A DNA stretch of 64,000 bases from Agapetus fuscipes. Its lineage: Eukaryota; Arthropoda; Insecta; Trichoptera; Glossosomatidae. The position numbers were made by a program, and so were the translations under genes. Shown here piece after piece: positions 32,121 through 44,931 of the stretch. The notes beneath the pieces were generated by a model. That model ran no database searches, was not told where the DNA came from, and saw only the letters and a list, made by a program, of their open reading frames with translations. The stretch spans positions 9,161,852-9,225,851 of the forward strand of contig OX637350.1 of NCBI GenBank assembly GCA_951799405.1. Direction: 5' to 3'. Every line of letters begins with the position of its first letter. Within the stretch, counting starts at the first letter, position 1.

Positions 32121-34661
32121 ATTCAAAATTTAATTTCCCACAAATAAATAAATTCAAGGTAATAATTAAAAACGACTTTGTTTAAGATAACGGCGAGTAG
32201 TAAGACTATGGGTGAACACAGTAGCTGATAGACAGGAATGGAGAGGATTGGAGGAGGCTTACTTCCAGGAGTGGATTGAGAAAGAAGATATAATTCCACG
32301 ACAAAGTTTTAAATCTAAAACAAAGTAGTTTTTATTTTTTGTCTTTTGAGATGAATGATTTCAAAGTGAATGCTTCTACAATCAACTAAATAAATTATAT
32401 TTAAAGCCTTGCGAGTTATAAATTAAAGTTATTTTCTTATTTACTTTTAAATAATAAAAAATAAAATAATACAATGAACTTTCACTGTGTGAATAAATTT
32501 CCACTTAAAAATATGATGAAAGAATAATTGTTCCTTTACACATGGAAAAATAAAAGCCTTCATATTTTGTAACAAATGACATGGTGAAGTGGCGTAACTA
32601 AGTTGGATATTCCGGAAAGGTTCGTAGAGGGCGCTGTTAGCAGGCGCCTAATAGAATACGAGTGGTCCGCTTCGACAGCGCCCGTCATAAATTAATATCG
32701 AATATCGGTATTGAGAGTTTCGCTACTAATGGGAAACGTGCAGTGCAAAACCTGCCTGGTTTTGGCCGATTAAATGAGCCAAAATTGTAAAAACGAAACA
32801 GGATTCGATGAATGTACAAAGTGTTTCGATTGAAAGTTACCTACATAGTTAATCTTTTTTTGCTATATTAAAAAAAAATCTGAAAATTCAAAACGACCAC
32901 AACAATGAGTATTACATAACAATAAGACAAAATAAATGCAAGTAAAATGAAAGTACTGATTTCTGACAGAAAAAAATGAAACTGAAGAATACACGTTCAT
33001 GTTAAATGGTACGAAAGTTGAAATTGTGAATGAATTTAGAAACTTGGGAAGTATGTTACTATCCAAAGTGAGTTAAGAAGCTGTTAAAAAAACAAGACTC
33101 AGTAATTTTAAATTTCGCTTTGTGTTGGAGACGTTTTTTTTTATATTCAAAAAGCTGATTAACCCTCTTTATTTTAATCTTTGTGCTGTGTACAACGATT
33201 GCGTCCATAGATTGGATGTACTCTACGGCACTTTATATATAATTTAATTATCGTAATACAATTTTTCGCTTACATTTATGTGAATTCTATTTTAATAAAA
33301 TCTACCTTTAAGGTTGTAGGGTTTGTTCGCTACGCCACAAAGCTTCTCTACGAAGCGAGTGGCTCGTAGCACTTCGGAGCAGTTCGTAGCAGCTCGGCTC
33401 AGTACAGGCGGTCAGTACAGCCTTCAACTAATGAGACAGAAGCCTCGCCAGACAATTAATTTAATTTTAATGTTTTATTCATGCTTTCAAATTTCTATCA
33501 GGCAAAAGTGTTAGAAGTACAACGTATCGCACAATTAGGCGGCTCGACTACGCCAGTAATTTGTAAATTTAATCAAACTGTTCTACGAGCCCGATCAACG
33601 TGCAACGAATAAATAATGAAACAACGCTTGTATTTCAATTTGCCGATACTTTGGCATTTTTACGTTTTCCAGCTGGTTTGTATCAATAATTTCGTTCGAA
33701 CGCAGATCATTACTATTCTGTTCGCGTTTTGCACGGTTAATAAAGTGTGCATAAATTTATCATTTAAAATAACTTTTGTTTGTATATTTTTATGAAAAAA
33801 TGAGATTGTGCTCTTTGATAAAAAAAATATGATACATAAATTTGCAATATGTAATGCCATGACATTTATTTATGCAAAAAACGTAAATTAATATTTTCAT
33901 ATTTTTTGTTCATTCGTATTTCAACATATGTCGAGTACGTCAAACAGAAAAACGTTCTTTTATGCATAATATTATTTTCTTTTAGTGACAATTCTATGGA
34001 AAATTGAATAACTATTGACCGCTAAGGAAAAGTCTATTAATATGTGGTTGCAATTTTTTTGAGACTTTTTTTTGAAATCCTTTAATAATGTAGTTTTCGG
34101 ATCAATCATTATAGGCAATATTATTGTTATTACTTTTTGCTTAATTTTATTTTTCACTTAATGATATATGTATTTATTTTCGTTATTTTTAAACTACACA
34201 AACCAAAAGTTGAGATTGTATGAGGAACTTTTTTCGTACATAATTTACCAAACAGTTCTCTTTATCTATCGCAAATAGATTGGACTTAATAGTAACAAAG
34301 AGTCAAAACATTCATCTCATCCATCACGTTTCTAGTACAATACAAAAGAAAGAGACCGACTGAGTTTATCGTGTCCAGCCTTTGTATGAGCGGTGATGGA
34401 TACCTTCCTTTTTATATTACTCAGCGGCTAGTTCTACTTTATCTCTTTGAGACTTCATTTTATTAAGGGCTTCATTTGAATATGAAAAGAAACTAGTTTC
34501 AATCAATACGAAAACAAAAATGATAATTGTAAGACAACTTTTTGAGTAATCACATCTACTAACCGATGATTAAAAGCAAGTAAATACCCTTTTAATTAAG
34601 TTTATACATACGAACCACAAAATTGTGACCCATTTATTTTGTCGTATAGAATCAACGACGA
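32121..34661. other. AT-rich DNA with an H leader fragment and a CTACG-rich patch
   Basis: On the minus strand, 32468-32512 reads ATTCACACAGTGAAAGTTC, a family H leader fragment. At 33320-33600 the words CTACG and CGTAGC recur about eight times, as in the 22-kb tract. No gene is supported. Confidence 0.4.
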
Positions 34662-34902
34662 CTATAATCTAAGTTGCAATGATAAATTACATTTATGATT
34701 CGTATTAAATGCATTCCCATAAACAGAAACGTATAAGTTCGCGCTTACACATGCCACATGTAGATTTATGACATTAAACCCAATCTCAAATGACAGCAAC
34801 TCTTGGCGACCTTTTCTGAAACAGGGGTGACATTGGCAAAGTAAAGCATTTTTTTTACAGTAAGGATGGGCAGCTTTATACCGACATATAAGTCTAGGTA
34901 TA
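34662..34902 (-). mobile_element. Family A repeat, near full length
   Basis: From ATAATCTAAGTTGCAATGAT to CGACATATAAGTCTAGG. The central CAAATGAACATAAGCCCTGCAA is shortened. Confidence 0.82.
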
Positions 34903-35920
34903 CAAAATATAATAAAAATATTTAAAAATATAAAAAATAGCAATCCTAAAGTTAGTCAAATCTGAGCAGTTCACTTATAATTCCACACAAAAAATCTTTT
35001 ACCTGAAATTTTTGTATGTAGGTTGAGTCTATTGAGACAAGGAATTCGATGAACAATCATTACTCAAAAATGTGCATCAAAAGAAAATACAATCACATTA
35101 ATTTCACGCAATCATACAAAAGTGCCAAAATTTAACTTCAATTTTCTGCTGTATACCAGTGCTGCGGTTCGTTTGAGGTTAACCTCTGCGTCAAGGTGCA
35201 TTGTTCTTCTCTCAAATGAAGTGGAGACAACCTCATTAGCTGGCTGCGTCTCGTGTCTAGAGATGCGGCAAAGCCTTCAAGACCTGGCAGACGAGGAGGT
35301 GGCTTGCCTTTGGCAGGTCCGCGCTTTGTCGCGTGGAAATGCTCACCACAATGTATGAAAATCGCTCTGGCGTGCATGATAAATTATGTGAAAGCAAGTG
35401 TGACGCCATAGAGTATGATGACGTCACGTAAATATAGCATCTCACTCCTGGTACTCCCGTTTCAATACAGAAATAAACATAAAAATAATTTTGAGCGCCA
35501 CTGTTTGACCAAGAAGAACTATCTGTAACATATTAAATTGAACGGATGTATGTATGTTTGTCCTGTATGGACTCCTAAACTATCGAACCGATTTCAATAA
35601 AACTTACACGAACTGTTATTTGCATGACAACTTAGTCTTCCGTATAAAAAAACTGGAGCCTTAGAGGAAATTAAATCAGAAATATGCTTAAACCAATTTC
35701 ACAAGGTTTTGTGACAAGGGTTTTTTTTAAGGATAAAAGAAGACACAGCACAGTGGAAACGCATCTGCAAATATATTGGCCACCGTTACTAAAATGGCGG
35801 CATGATACAATAACAGTAACCAGACGAGCCACTACAAGGGGTGGCCGGTTATACCTAGTAAATTATATAATACCTTCCGACTTGCTTTGTCTATTGATTT
35901 TTTACACATATTATCGACCG
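34903..35920. other. Mixed: GC-richer segment and a motif common in arthropod repeats
   Basis: 35150-35400 is GC-richer with overlapping frames of 78 and 79 codons on opposite strands, neither recognisable. At 35545-35610 the words TGTATGTTTGTCCTGTATGG and TAAACTATCGAACCGATTTC resemble a motif I recall as widely repeated in arthropod genomes. That recollection needs a search to confirm. Confidence 0.35.
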
Positions 35921-36001
35921 GCCCATAGTCTAGTGGTAACGCTTCGGACTCGTAAATTTAAGGCTTTAGGTTTGAATCCCGGCAAAGCAAAGAACATTTA
36001 A
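35921..36001 (+). mobile_element. SINE-2 head only
   Basis: ACCGGCCCATAGTCTAGTGG (A box), CTTCGGACTCGTAAATTTAA and GGTTTGAATCCCGGCAAAGC (B box) form the tRNA-like head. The SINE body does not follow. Confidence 0.7.
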
Positions 36002-37108
36002 TTCTCGAAATAATATTTAAAACGTATTTAGTAATTTTCTTCCTTACTTTAAAAGAGGTGTTACTCGACAAGTAATTTACTAGCGTTCTAAAAAGATAAT
36101 CATAATTGTGATGCTCAGAAAATTATACTTTTTTTTTAAATAATTTAATTTAAAAAAAAACAATACATCTTTTCAGAAAATGTGTGAACTATATTTCTTA
36201 GATATTTTCGAAAATAAAATAAATTTCAAAGAAAATGATTTCCGGGGTTTTCATGTTTTTATTTTAATATTGAAAAATATTCAATTGCCACCTTTGGTTG
36301 TATTGAACTTGTTTTTCAAATCTTAAACTCATTTTTATTATTAAAAATATTTAAAAAATACTTGCTTTTAAAAATGGAAACAAAAATTTCCGTCATAAAT
36401 TGTCGAACGAAAAAAAAATGGGTGCCACTCAAAATCCTCGCACTTTGTGTATGACGTAGGTAGAAAATAGTGAGGTCTGTAAAAGCGTTCGGGGCTCAAC
36501 ATTTTCGGCTAAAATTCAGTGTATTTTTTCGATGACGTACCAAAATCCAAACTGCTGTCACTGATTGCCACTCCCAAAGTGGCAAAGGTTTCAATCGATA
36601 CCCGCGGAAAGTTTTCCAACCCAGCGATACCTTTCATTTTCTGTAACGAGTAAATAAAACAAAAGGCACTACCTACCTAAAAGGTTATATATTGAATTCA
36701 AACAAAATTTAAAGTGGAATTGCTCTTGCTAGATGTTTGTACGATTTACGGGTTCAATTTAATAAAATTTTGGGTTAATTTATTTCGCACAATTTATTGA
36801 AAAATTCCGTTCACTTTGGTTTCAAATACTGAGTTGTTTTTTAACTGTTCAACTCGACGGTTCTGATCGAAGTTTGCGCTACAGACAGCTTTGCCCCTTT
36901 GTACATCCTAAATATAATATGACATAAGGACGGTTCTTGAAACATAGGGAACCCGAACATGCTCAACTCCGCCAGAATATTACATTTAGAACATTCGAAA
37001 GTATACTCATACCATCGAACAAAAACAAGTATAATTATTCAAATAGCTTACTAGAGACACAGACACACTCACAAAAGTCAAAACGACTTTATTTAAACAA
37101 GAAAGATC
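36002..37108. other. AT-rich DNA, nothing recognised
   Basis: No gene or repeat family seen. Confidence 0.45.
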
Positions 37109-37423
37109 AAAACGCAACTAAGTTGCACATACAGAGATTTTTTTAACGCGTTGTTTCCAAAGTGGTTACCAAACTGGCCAAAGACCCGGCCTTACGCCAA
37201 CCACTTCAGCTGAAGTAGGAGTTTCCATGCTGCTGAGATTTTTGTTCTTACATCAGGTTTGTTCATTTCTTCTGAAAACTGTGTATACCTAGCTAGTGCG
37301 ATGATGTTACATTTGAAATAAACAAAAAAAAAGAGATCATCTCAGACACCCTTCGTGGGGATTGAACCCTACCCTTCCGACTTTGAATGCAAGCGTTCTA
37401 ATAACTGAGATTTGAAACCGACT
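37109..37423 (-). mobile_element. SINE-1, old copy
   Basis: It reads AAAACGCAACTAAGTTGCAC through CCTTACGCCAACCACTTCAG to CTGAGATTTGAAACCGACT. There are many substitutions in body and head. Confidence 0.78.
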
Positions 37424-37838
37424 GAAAACCGTTAGAAAAAATACAATTTTTGAATTCATCTTCGTTATTTAGGCTGTATTTTTTAAATACAATTTCGTCG
37501 GTAATAAAAAATAATACAAAACTAAAATAAAATCTTAGACTATTTTTTATTGAGAAACGAAGTGAACTATCATACAATATTCTGTGATGAGAAAATAACC
37601 TTATTAAGAAAATATATGCAGTCTCATTTTACGGTGCATAAAAGTCAGTACCCACATAATTGATTCAGCTACATAATATGGAAACGTCATTATAGAGGCT
37701 GTCTCATCTTCTCGTGGATTATTCACCGAGCTCCTTTATTTTTATCATTTTATCCGAGAGAGTCTGGCTACCAGTGGCGTATGGTCTTTATAACATAATT
37801 TGTATCAGTTTTTTTTTTATTATCTGAAAGATACTAGT
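37424..37838. other. AT-rich DNA, nothing recognised
   Basis: No gene or repeat family seen. Confidence 0.45.
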
Positions 37839-37839
37839 C

Positions 37840-37912
37840 GGTGTTATGGCCGCGGGGATCAAGACAGGTTATTCGGAACTGGATAACGCTGGTTCGAATC
37901 CCGCGACGATAA
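37840..37912 (+). repeat. tRNA-like sequence of a different type
   Basis: GTTAT near 37846 can pair with ATAAC at the 3' side. GTTAT...ATAAC recurs as an anticodon-like stem, and GCTGGTTCGAATCCCGC is a good B box. No intact tRNA fold with an acceptable anticodon loop is evident. It is likely the head of another SINE or a tRNA pseudogene. Confidence 0.45.
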
Positions 37913-38228
37913 CTTCGACCCTGGTTCAACAGATGCCGTTGCATGCACACAAGCTTCTGCTTTCGCATGAATACAACTGGCCAGGCAAAATAGGTTGGTG
38001 AATTGCATTCCTTTCCACAAATCTAAAAAAAATATAGATAAAAAAAATACTTTAAATTAGAAAAAGTATAAATATACTTGAAAACTACGATATTTATTAA
38101 TTCTTAAGGAGAATATTCAAAGTTGCAATAAAAGAGAAACTTGCATTGAAGAAGTAAGAGCTCTGAATGAAATGCAAGAAAAAGGCATAGGGCGGAGCAG
38201 TTTTCTACAAAAAATTGTTATTTTAGCT
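37913..38228. other. Sequence after the tRNA-like head, class unknown
   Basis: GTTGCATGCACACAAGCTTCTG to AATAGGTTGGTGAATTGC could be the body of an unrecognised SINE, with an A-rich run near 38021. No second copy is in the window. Confidence 0.3.
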
Positions 38229-38553
38229 GTGCAAACGCAACTAAACTACATATTTAGTGTAACTTCTTGCCGCGTTAACCCCAAAGGAGTCGCATGTGAC
38301 GAGTGGACCTATTTATTTTTACATGCAAAGAGGTCAACCTTAAGCCAGCCACTTCAAATGAAGTGAGAGCTTCTCAGCTCCTGAGGGGTGGGGTACTCAT
38401 TTATTGTGAAGGCTGTGTAAGCCTTGAAAGTATTTTATTTTGTGTTTGAAAAAAACACCGAAACAGGAAATCATTTCTGACACCCTTGGTGGGATTTGAA
38501 CCTGGGCTCACGACATGGAATGCAAGCACTCAACTGAGCCATCGACAAACTTA
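38229..38553 (-). mobile_element. SINE-1, diverged full-length copy
   Basis: From GCAAACGCAACTAAACTAC to AACTGAGCCATCGACAAACT. A box and B box are partly changed (GGATTTGAACCTGG). Confidence 0.82.
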
Positions 38554-39403
38554 CCTATGTAATTCCAGAATAAAACTGATACATTATCAAAGAAAAAAAC
38601 TCTTGTCCATGTGAAATAATGATACGGAATTCTACAGATTGCCGGTTAAATTTTAGGATGTAATTATTTCATTAACACCTTATGTTAAAAAAAAAATCTT
38701 TATTAGACGGTTTTTTTTTCTACAATTTATTAGTAAGATTAGCTGTGGATTTCAAATATATCTTTTGAAAAATCCCACTGTCGCCACTGCTCCCTACCCT
38801 TAAGAGGGGGACGTCTTGCGGATGCTCCAGTAGGGCGGTGCCCCTAAAGTGACACTGAAGGAGAAATATGGTTCAAGCGAACCGCAGCCGATACAAACAC
38901 AATAAAAAAAGAGTTAGACTCGTTTTTTACGTCGACATTCATAATAAATCAAAGTACGAAAGTTTCCGATTTATTTTCTGTGGAAGCATAAGATATGCGG
39001 CAATTGACCGGAGTGCCTTCTATAAGATATATATCAACCCCGTACGAGAAGAATTTACAAACTTTTGCCCGTTTTATTTGTCGGTTAGAAAGTTTTTTTT
39101 TCTTTATTTTTATTTACATTTTTTTTCTTGCCAGAAAGAAGGCTACGTAAAATGGTTTTTATGGTCTTTTGTATAAATGATTGCTTGTAAAAAAGGGACG
39201 CCTAACAAAAATTTGCTATCTGCGTATACAAACTTATATAATTTGTACAACACAAAACTATTTTTTTTTTTCAACAAACTTTTACGAATCTCTGTTGATG
39301 TAAAAAAGTAGATGCACAAATATAAGTTTATTGAACTGTGCGCGTACCTACATATTCACTGAATGCTTTCAAACTAGTTTTTTACTTATATTGACTCTGA
39401 GGA
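38554..39403. other. AT-rich DNA, unrecognised 102-codon frame
   Basis: The plus-strand frame 38868-39176 is Phe/Arg-rich without a known motif and no paired splice sites were evident. Confidence 0.4.
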
Positions 39404-39580
39404 TGGTATAAGCCGACCCCCAATAATGTGAAAATGGTTGTTTCAGGAGAAGGCGGAAAGAGTTGCAAGATTTTTGTTCATTTTAATTATGAGTTTTATT
39501 ATATAAGCACACATGCAGCATGCGCACTTACACGTGTTTACTTGTGGGCGTAAGTTTTGCAACTTATAGAGATAATTGAG
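39404..39580 (+). mobile_element. Family A repeat, internally deleted
   Basis: GGATGGTATAAGCCGACCCC and TTGTTTCAGGAGAAGGCGG to GTTTTGCAACTTATAGAGAT. The TTCACTTTGCCAATGTCACC block is missing. Confidence 0.7.
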
Positions 39581-39967
39581 ACAATTATATCGTGAAAAAA
39601 ATCGTTGGACGAGACAAAATAATGATTTCGTACATCTTGGTATGAACGTTTTATTTTTTCTGCCCAGACTGCGGCCATATCAGTCCAACTTCATCTTTCT
39701 ATTATCCCATTGTGCCGGTTGAAAATGTTTTCCCCCAGGCCGTTTTCTTTCCAGGCTTTTGCTATCACGTATTAAATGTTATTTTGTGAAAATACGGCTT
39801 AATCGAAAAATCTTTTAAAGGTGTTATACCGCTACGGATTCACCTTGCCTGACGATGGCTTAAAATAGTCACTTTAAAAAGTATTACGTGCTACGGTCAT
39901 CTTTAATTTTTAACATGATGAACATGATCACATGTATGTACATATTGAATGACGTCTGTGAAAGTCT

Positions 39968-40118
39968 AAAATCTAAATCTAAGCTGCAAAGATATGTATC
40001 ATTTGAGATTCATATTAAATGCATTCCCACAAGCAGACACGCATAATTTCACACTTACAAATGCCGCATGTGGACCTACAATATAAAAACCCAATCTCAA
40101 ATGAACAACTGCAACTGC
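39968..40118 (-). mobile_element. Family A 3' half (GATTTA type)
   Basis: AAATCTAAATCTAAGCTGCA to CAATCTCAAATGAACAACTGC. The copy is 5'-truncated and very similar to 29419-29679. Confidence 0.82.
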
Positions 40119-40590
40119 AAAGTGATTAATAGAAATTTAAAATATGCGTATCTCGAATCTTTGAGAGAATGCTTGTATCTGCTAGTAGGTACATGGTATA
40201 CGTTAGAATATGCTTTTTTCAAGGGTGAATTTCGAATAGTAAAACGTACGTTGGATATAATTTCTAAAACATTTCCAGTGCTATGTGGGTATATAAGGTG
40301 ACATTTTCTTGAGGGTTTTAGCATTCATTATTTGTAGTAACGGTTACTAAGATAGCCTCATAGTATTTTTTCCTATTTGAGTATTAAGTGTGTTCAAAAT
40401 ACAACGGTAAAAATACATACAAGTTGCATATTTATAGGATATCTCTGCTTTAAAAGATAGCATTAGGTTGCGAAGCGTTTTGATTTTCACATGTAAGGGG
40501 GTCAATCTCACAACAATCGTTTTATTTCAAGAACGACGCGACGCTTCAAATGCAATATTTTCATAGTTTTCTGAATGTATTACATTGGCT
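40119..40590. other. AT-rich DNA, nothing recognised
   Basis: Overlapping frames at 40068-40324 on both strands begin in the repeat and are not credible genes. Confidence 0.45.
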
Positions 40591-40769
40591 CAATCTAAAT
40601 CTAAATAACAACAAAATGTATCATTTGAGATTCATATTAAATGCATTCTCACAAGCAGACACGCATAATTTTGCGCTCACACATGGCGTAAGTGGACCTA
40701 CAATATAAAAAACCCAATCTCAAATGAACGTAGCCCCGCAACTCTTGCCGACCTTCCCTGAAACAGGGA
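40591..40769 (-). mobile_element. Family A 3' part (GATTTA type)
   Basis: CAATCTAAATCTAAATAACA to CCGACCTTCCCTGAAACAGG. The copy is 5'-truncated inside the CCCTGTTTCAGGG block. Confidence 0.8.
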
Positions 40770-40917
40770 ATCAATCAAGAGCACCATTGCTTTCTATTCG
40801 TATGCGTGGAAGATAACACCTCGCTAGAGTATTATTCTGTTTCCTAGGAGCCAAAACTCTAAGAATATCGTCTATAGGAAAAGTTGGCTATTGTCCAAGC
40901 GTTGGGGATCATACTCC

Positions 40918-40952
40918 ACGACACCCATAGCGATAAACGCTATGGGTGTCGT
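40918..40952. repeat. Perfect 15-bp hairpin
   Basis: ACGACACCCATAGCG, a 5-base ATAAA loop, then CGCTATGGGTGTCGT. It lies three bases before a MITE C copy. It has no U-tract of the kind found after bacterial terminators. Confidence 0.85.
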
Positions 40953-40954
40953 TT

Positions 40955-41047
40955 AAACTCAACCGGAATATTATACCAAAAATGATATAGTTCCTCTAGT
41001 GAGTGTTTTAGTATGTATGCATTTAATGTGTACGCTATGGTTGAGTT
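40955..41047. mobile_element. MITE C copy
   Basis: It begins AAACTCAACCGGAATATT and ends TACGCTATGGTTGAGTT, so the termini are inverted. The middle has CCTCTAGTGAGTGTTTTAGT, shared with the 54.4, 55.9 and 58.4 kb copies. Confidence 0.68.
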
Positions 41048-43611
41048 GAAACGTAAGTTTTATACTTGTGGTGCAGATTATGTGCCCCGAGTCGTGGTTA
41101 GATAAGTCATAAGAAACCAGAGCGGTGAATTTCATTAGTCCCCGCATTAGGCAGCCCTTTGTACGCCGGGCTACAAGACAAAATGAACGATTCATTTATT
41201 GCATACAGATGGGATATTAAAGGCAAAATTGAAAGAAAGGTATGCCATACCTTTATTCTGTCCGTGAATAACAATGAAAGTCAATTGATGATTTTTTTCC
41301 AGCAAAAACATGAATCTTCAAAATTAATTTTACGTTCTCATACGTATAAGTGAAACTCGAATTCTGTAACTCTTGCTTAAAAAAAATTAATTCTGTATAT
41401 GCATACGTATTTGCATCATTGTTTACAGAATGAGTACGTACATAGCAAGATGACATCACAATCTGTGAATTCGGAACCCAATAGTCTATGGATCATTTTC
41501 GAATCGGTCCAACCTGCCAAGCAAACTGTTCCTAAGAAGACTTATTGAGAAAAAACAAGGAAACTGTAGAATTCGCTCGCCACTGGGCCAAATTAGTGGA
41601 TCAGACTGATTTGACGAAAAATAACATTATGGGTTGTTTTGGTACTACTGCTTAACTTACGTATATTGAGAGTATTTTTCCGTTAATAAAATGGGGAAAA
41701 GATCACGTACTTGCCAGTAAAAACTGTAAGTATTTCAATACTTTGATCTTGGTTCATCATGAAAATTTTCAACATTATTTTTAGATCTCTGCCTTTGAAG
41801 AGTACTTTTTAAAATAATGTTTTTTGATTGAAGGAACCTGAATAGCAGGATGATATCGCGAGTACAAGCAGAAGTATTTAAAAAAAATATTCGTGTAATA
41901 TCTTGTGTACGCCTCTCGTAACATCAGACGAATGTGTTTCGTTTTAGAGTATTTGTAATCGCATTTTGAAGTTCTGTGACGAAACGTACCGTCTGTAAGC
42001 AAACCCATGTGATATTAAAAGGAACGCGAGCTTTTTCATCGAGAAAGACATTTTCATGATTTTTTTTTTATTACGAGAAAAGGTTTTTTTTCTCTCCCAT
42101 CTTCTTTGAGGAGCGAAAAAAAAGTGTATACACTTGTAGAATATTGCTTTATATTATGTAATACTTATATGAGGAATACGAAATTTATTCATGGCATTTC
42201 TATCGTCCCCGTTTTCCATTCTGGGAGCCGGTCGCTAAAGGAAATGTAAAGCGAAGGTATTACCACTCACCTGGAAGACATTTCCACATCGGCCACTTGT
42301 TTGTGCAAAAGAGGTTTCATTATAAAGCCCGAAATTTAAATGTGGGTATTACCAGCGGCCGGGTTGGAGGGCGGAGAGGCGAGGGGATGTGGGTATGATG
42401 AATTCCGCTCAATATAAAGCTTTAACAGATGTGGGAAGTGTATAATAATACGTAGAACCGTGATTGGTTAGCTTTAAAGGTACAAATTTATAATAACCTA
42501 TTTTTTATAATACCGAAATTGCGTTTCAACTAAAAATAGATGCAAAAAAAAATTGTGCAAAATGCTCATCTTGACGTCGAAAAAACCTTGAAATATTTCA
42601 AAACAACAAATTCCTATTGTTTTGAGAAAATATTTCCAGTGCTTGAGATTCATTTTGCAAATATCATAGAACCTTTATTTGTTTCTTTTTCAAAACGTTT
42701 TCAAGGTCACAAAATAAATTTACTTTTGTTTTTCAGAGACTTGAAAGTTTATCCGATTTGGATCAATAATGGGTTTTAATTGTGATGCTCTAACACAAGT
42801 TAAAATCAATTATATTATTCAAATAACGTTTTGAAGTGCGTACGGAAATTTCGGGACACAGTAATAACACTTGTAACTCATTTGAATCTCTTGTGTTTAT
42901 TATTCAGCCGCAAACAAGAAAGAGAACTCTAATCATCCTCTCTATTTGTATTATCGATTCGTAGCGGGGCCTTTCAAACTTCGCTCTCCGCTTTCGATGA
43001 TAAATTAATACATTCTGAAAGGTCTCACTAACTTTTGACCTTATAAATCGCAATACGACCTTTCGAAACCTGGAAATTTTTGATGAAATCACCTCTCTCA
43101 ACTGAAACAATATCATCTACCTTCTACAAAATATATTTTCGTAGAATTGAAAATAATAACTGTTTCATAAATAAAATTCTTAAGATGTCAATATAGAAAA
43201 AAGGTCTTGAATGTTTGGATAAATATAAATGCTCAAAGCAAATGTTATTGGGTTATTTTCAAATTAGCTAAGAATAGAAAGTTTTTTCTTTATATAAATG
43301 TTGTGATGAAGAGACATAAATTATTCCACTAAGGCTGATGAACTGATACTTGATGTTGAGATGTATTTATGGGTCAATATGCTTAAAGGTAGTTTGGAAA
43401 GTATGTAAAAACATAAACTGCACGAATTTGAACAAAATGCGAAAATAACATGCAAAAGATAACAATTATGACGACTTCAATGATTGGGATATGATGAAAA
43501 CATGAACGATACGTCAACAATAAACAGGATCTTTGTACTCCACAAAATCCAGTGCGGAAGAAGTGTCGGAAGGACAAAGCTGAGATGGAACAATGGGTGG
43601 AAAGGGACTTG
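41048..43611. other. AT-rich DNA, nothing recognised
   Basis: A few GC-richer patches (42320-42390, GCGGCCGGGTTGGAGGGCGG) occur. Frames up to 79 codons are unrecognised. Confidence 0.45.
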
Positions 43612-43790
43612 CAAGCTCTGGGCTGAATGTCATCACCACGGTAATTCTTAGCTACCGAATATCGGTAATATTTGTATGACGGCTAATCAGCTATTCACTT
43701 GCGGCCATCTTAGATTGACAGGTCTTGATACAAATATTACAGATATTCGGTAGGTAAGAATTGCCGTGGTGATGAGACTTCCAGCGCTGG
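43612..43790. mobile_element. MITE M1, two-armed copy
   Basis: Left arm CTCTGGGCTGAATGTCATCA and onward, right arm ending GATGAGACTTCCAGCGCTGG, about 60 bp each. Both contain the ATCACCACGG and CTACCGAATATC words. The centre is CTAATCAGCTATTCACTTGCG. It encodes nothing, so it would need a transposase from elsewhere. Confidence 0.82.
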
Positions 43791-44889
43791 TCTTCTCAAG
43801 GAGGTCTATACCCACACCAGGTTGTAGCGCCAATGATAATGACTATTATTTCGAGAATCTTCATAGTTAAGTAAGTATATTAGTTTTAAAACCTTCAATT
43901 TGGGAATAGCCTTGAAGAATAGCTAAATATTCATGTTGTTTGGAATACAGGGATCGTTTGTAAATCACTGTTTGGCTGGAAGGGTAGGGAAAGGTCCATA
44001 CTAAAATATGGGGAAGGCACACACAACCCCAATTCCTTTGGGTTTCGCATTACGAATGATGTATTTGCGTTGGGCCCAGGCCTTATTTCTCTCTCATCAT
44101 TTACCAGCTCATTGCTTTCTACTTTTTTTCTCAGATGCATTGTGTTGGAGGAGATTTTTCAGCCAGCCATATATATTATGCATGGGATTTGCTAACACAC
44201 ATCTGAGACTCTTTTTATTCGATTTTAATGATACGTTTTTTAGGTGACGGATTACGCATCTCGTTAAACCGCTTTATTGAAAATGTATATCCAATTTGGT
44301 GTTAAGTGAATGAAATACTTTGGGAAAGCGTTAAATTTCTTTTAAAATGAGACACCCAATTTAGAACTTGTTGGGAAAATGGTGAACTAATATCAAAATC
44401 AAAAAAATTATCTTGAAATTTTGAAAACGAGTAAAACAAAAGTATACCGAAACATTCATAGCACCTCATTTGTCTTTTGGATTTTCCTTACACTCCCAAA
44501 ATTCAGACCTGATTTCTTACGACCTATTTTTTTTATAAAAAATTATAGAGATCTAATATTGATATATTTATTGATTTTTCTTTTTCACAGCCGAATTTTT
44601 CAGATCATTACAATTTCCATACATAGTTTTAACATTTTTCCAGTCATTCTCATACATATTACACGTATATAATCTGCCTTCACCACATACACTTCCCCAT
44701 CTATAAGATTATATTATATAAAAGACGAAGGGCTGCCACTTCCCGTGTAGGTGTTTTGTTACCTAACAACCAAAAGAGCCGCACAACGGCCTTGGTTTTC
44801 CCTAAGGAAGGCTTAGGAATCAGGAGCAAACAGTTTTAGGTTACACCTCTGGTACAAATACAATTATTAATGTACCTTATTTGTTATAT
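43791..44889. other. AT-rich DNA, nothing recognised
   Basis: The frames at 43931-44247 overlap on opposite strands. No repeat family seen. Confidence 0.45.
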
Positions 44890-44931
44890 TTCAACGTAGT
44901 TTTTGTGTAGATCATACCTCAAGAGCCTTTT
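44890..44931 (-). repeat. Family B fragment
   Basis: TTTTTGTGTAGATCATACCTCAAGAGCC matches the minus-strand start of family B. It abuts a SINE-2 fragment. Confidence 0.5.

Noticed and set aside
40918..40952. Rho-independent terminator
   Set aside because: No T tract follows, and the surroundings are eukaryotic repeat DNA.
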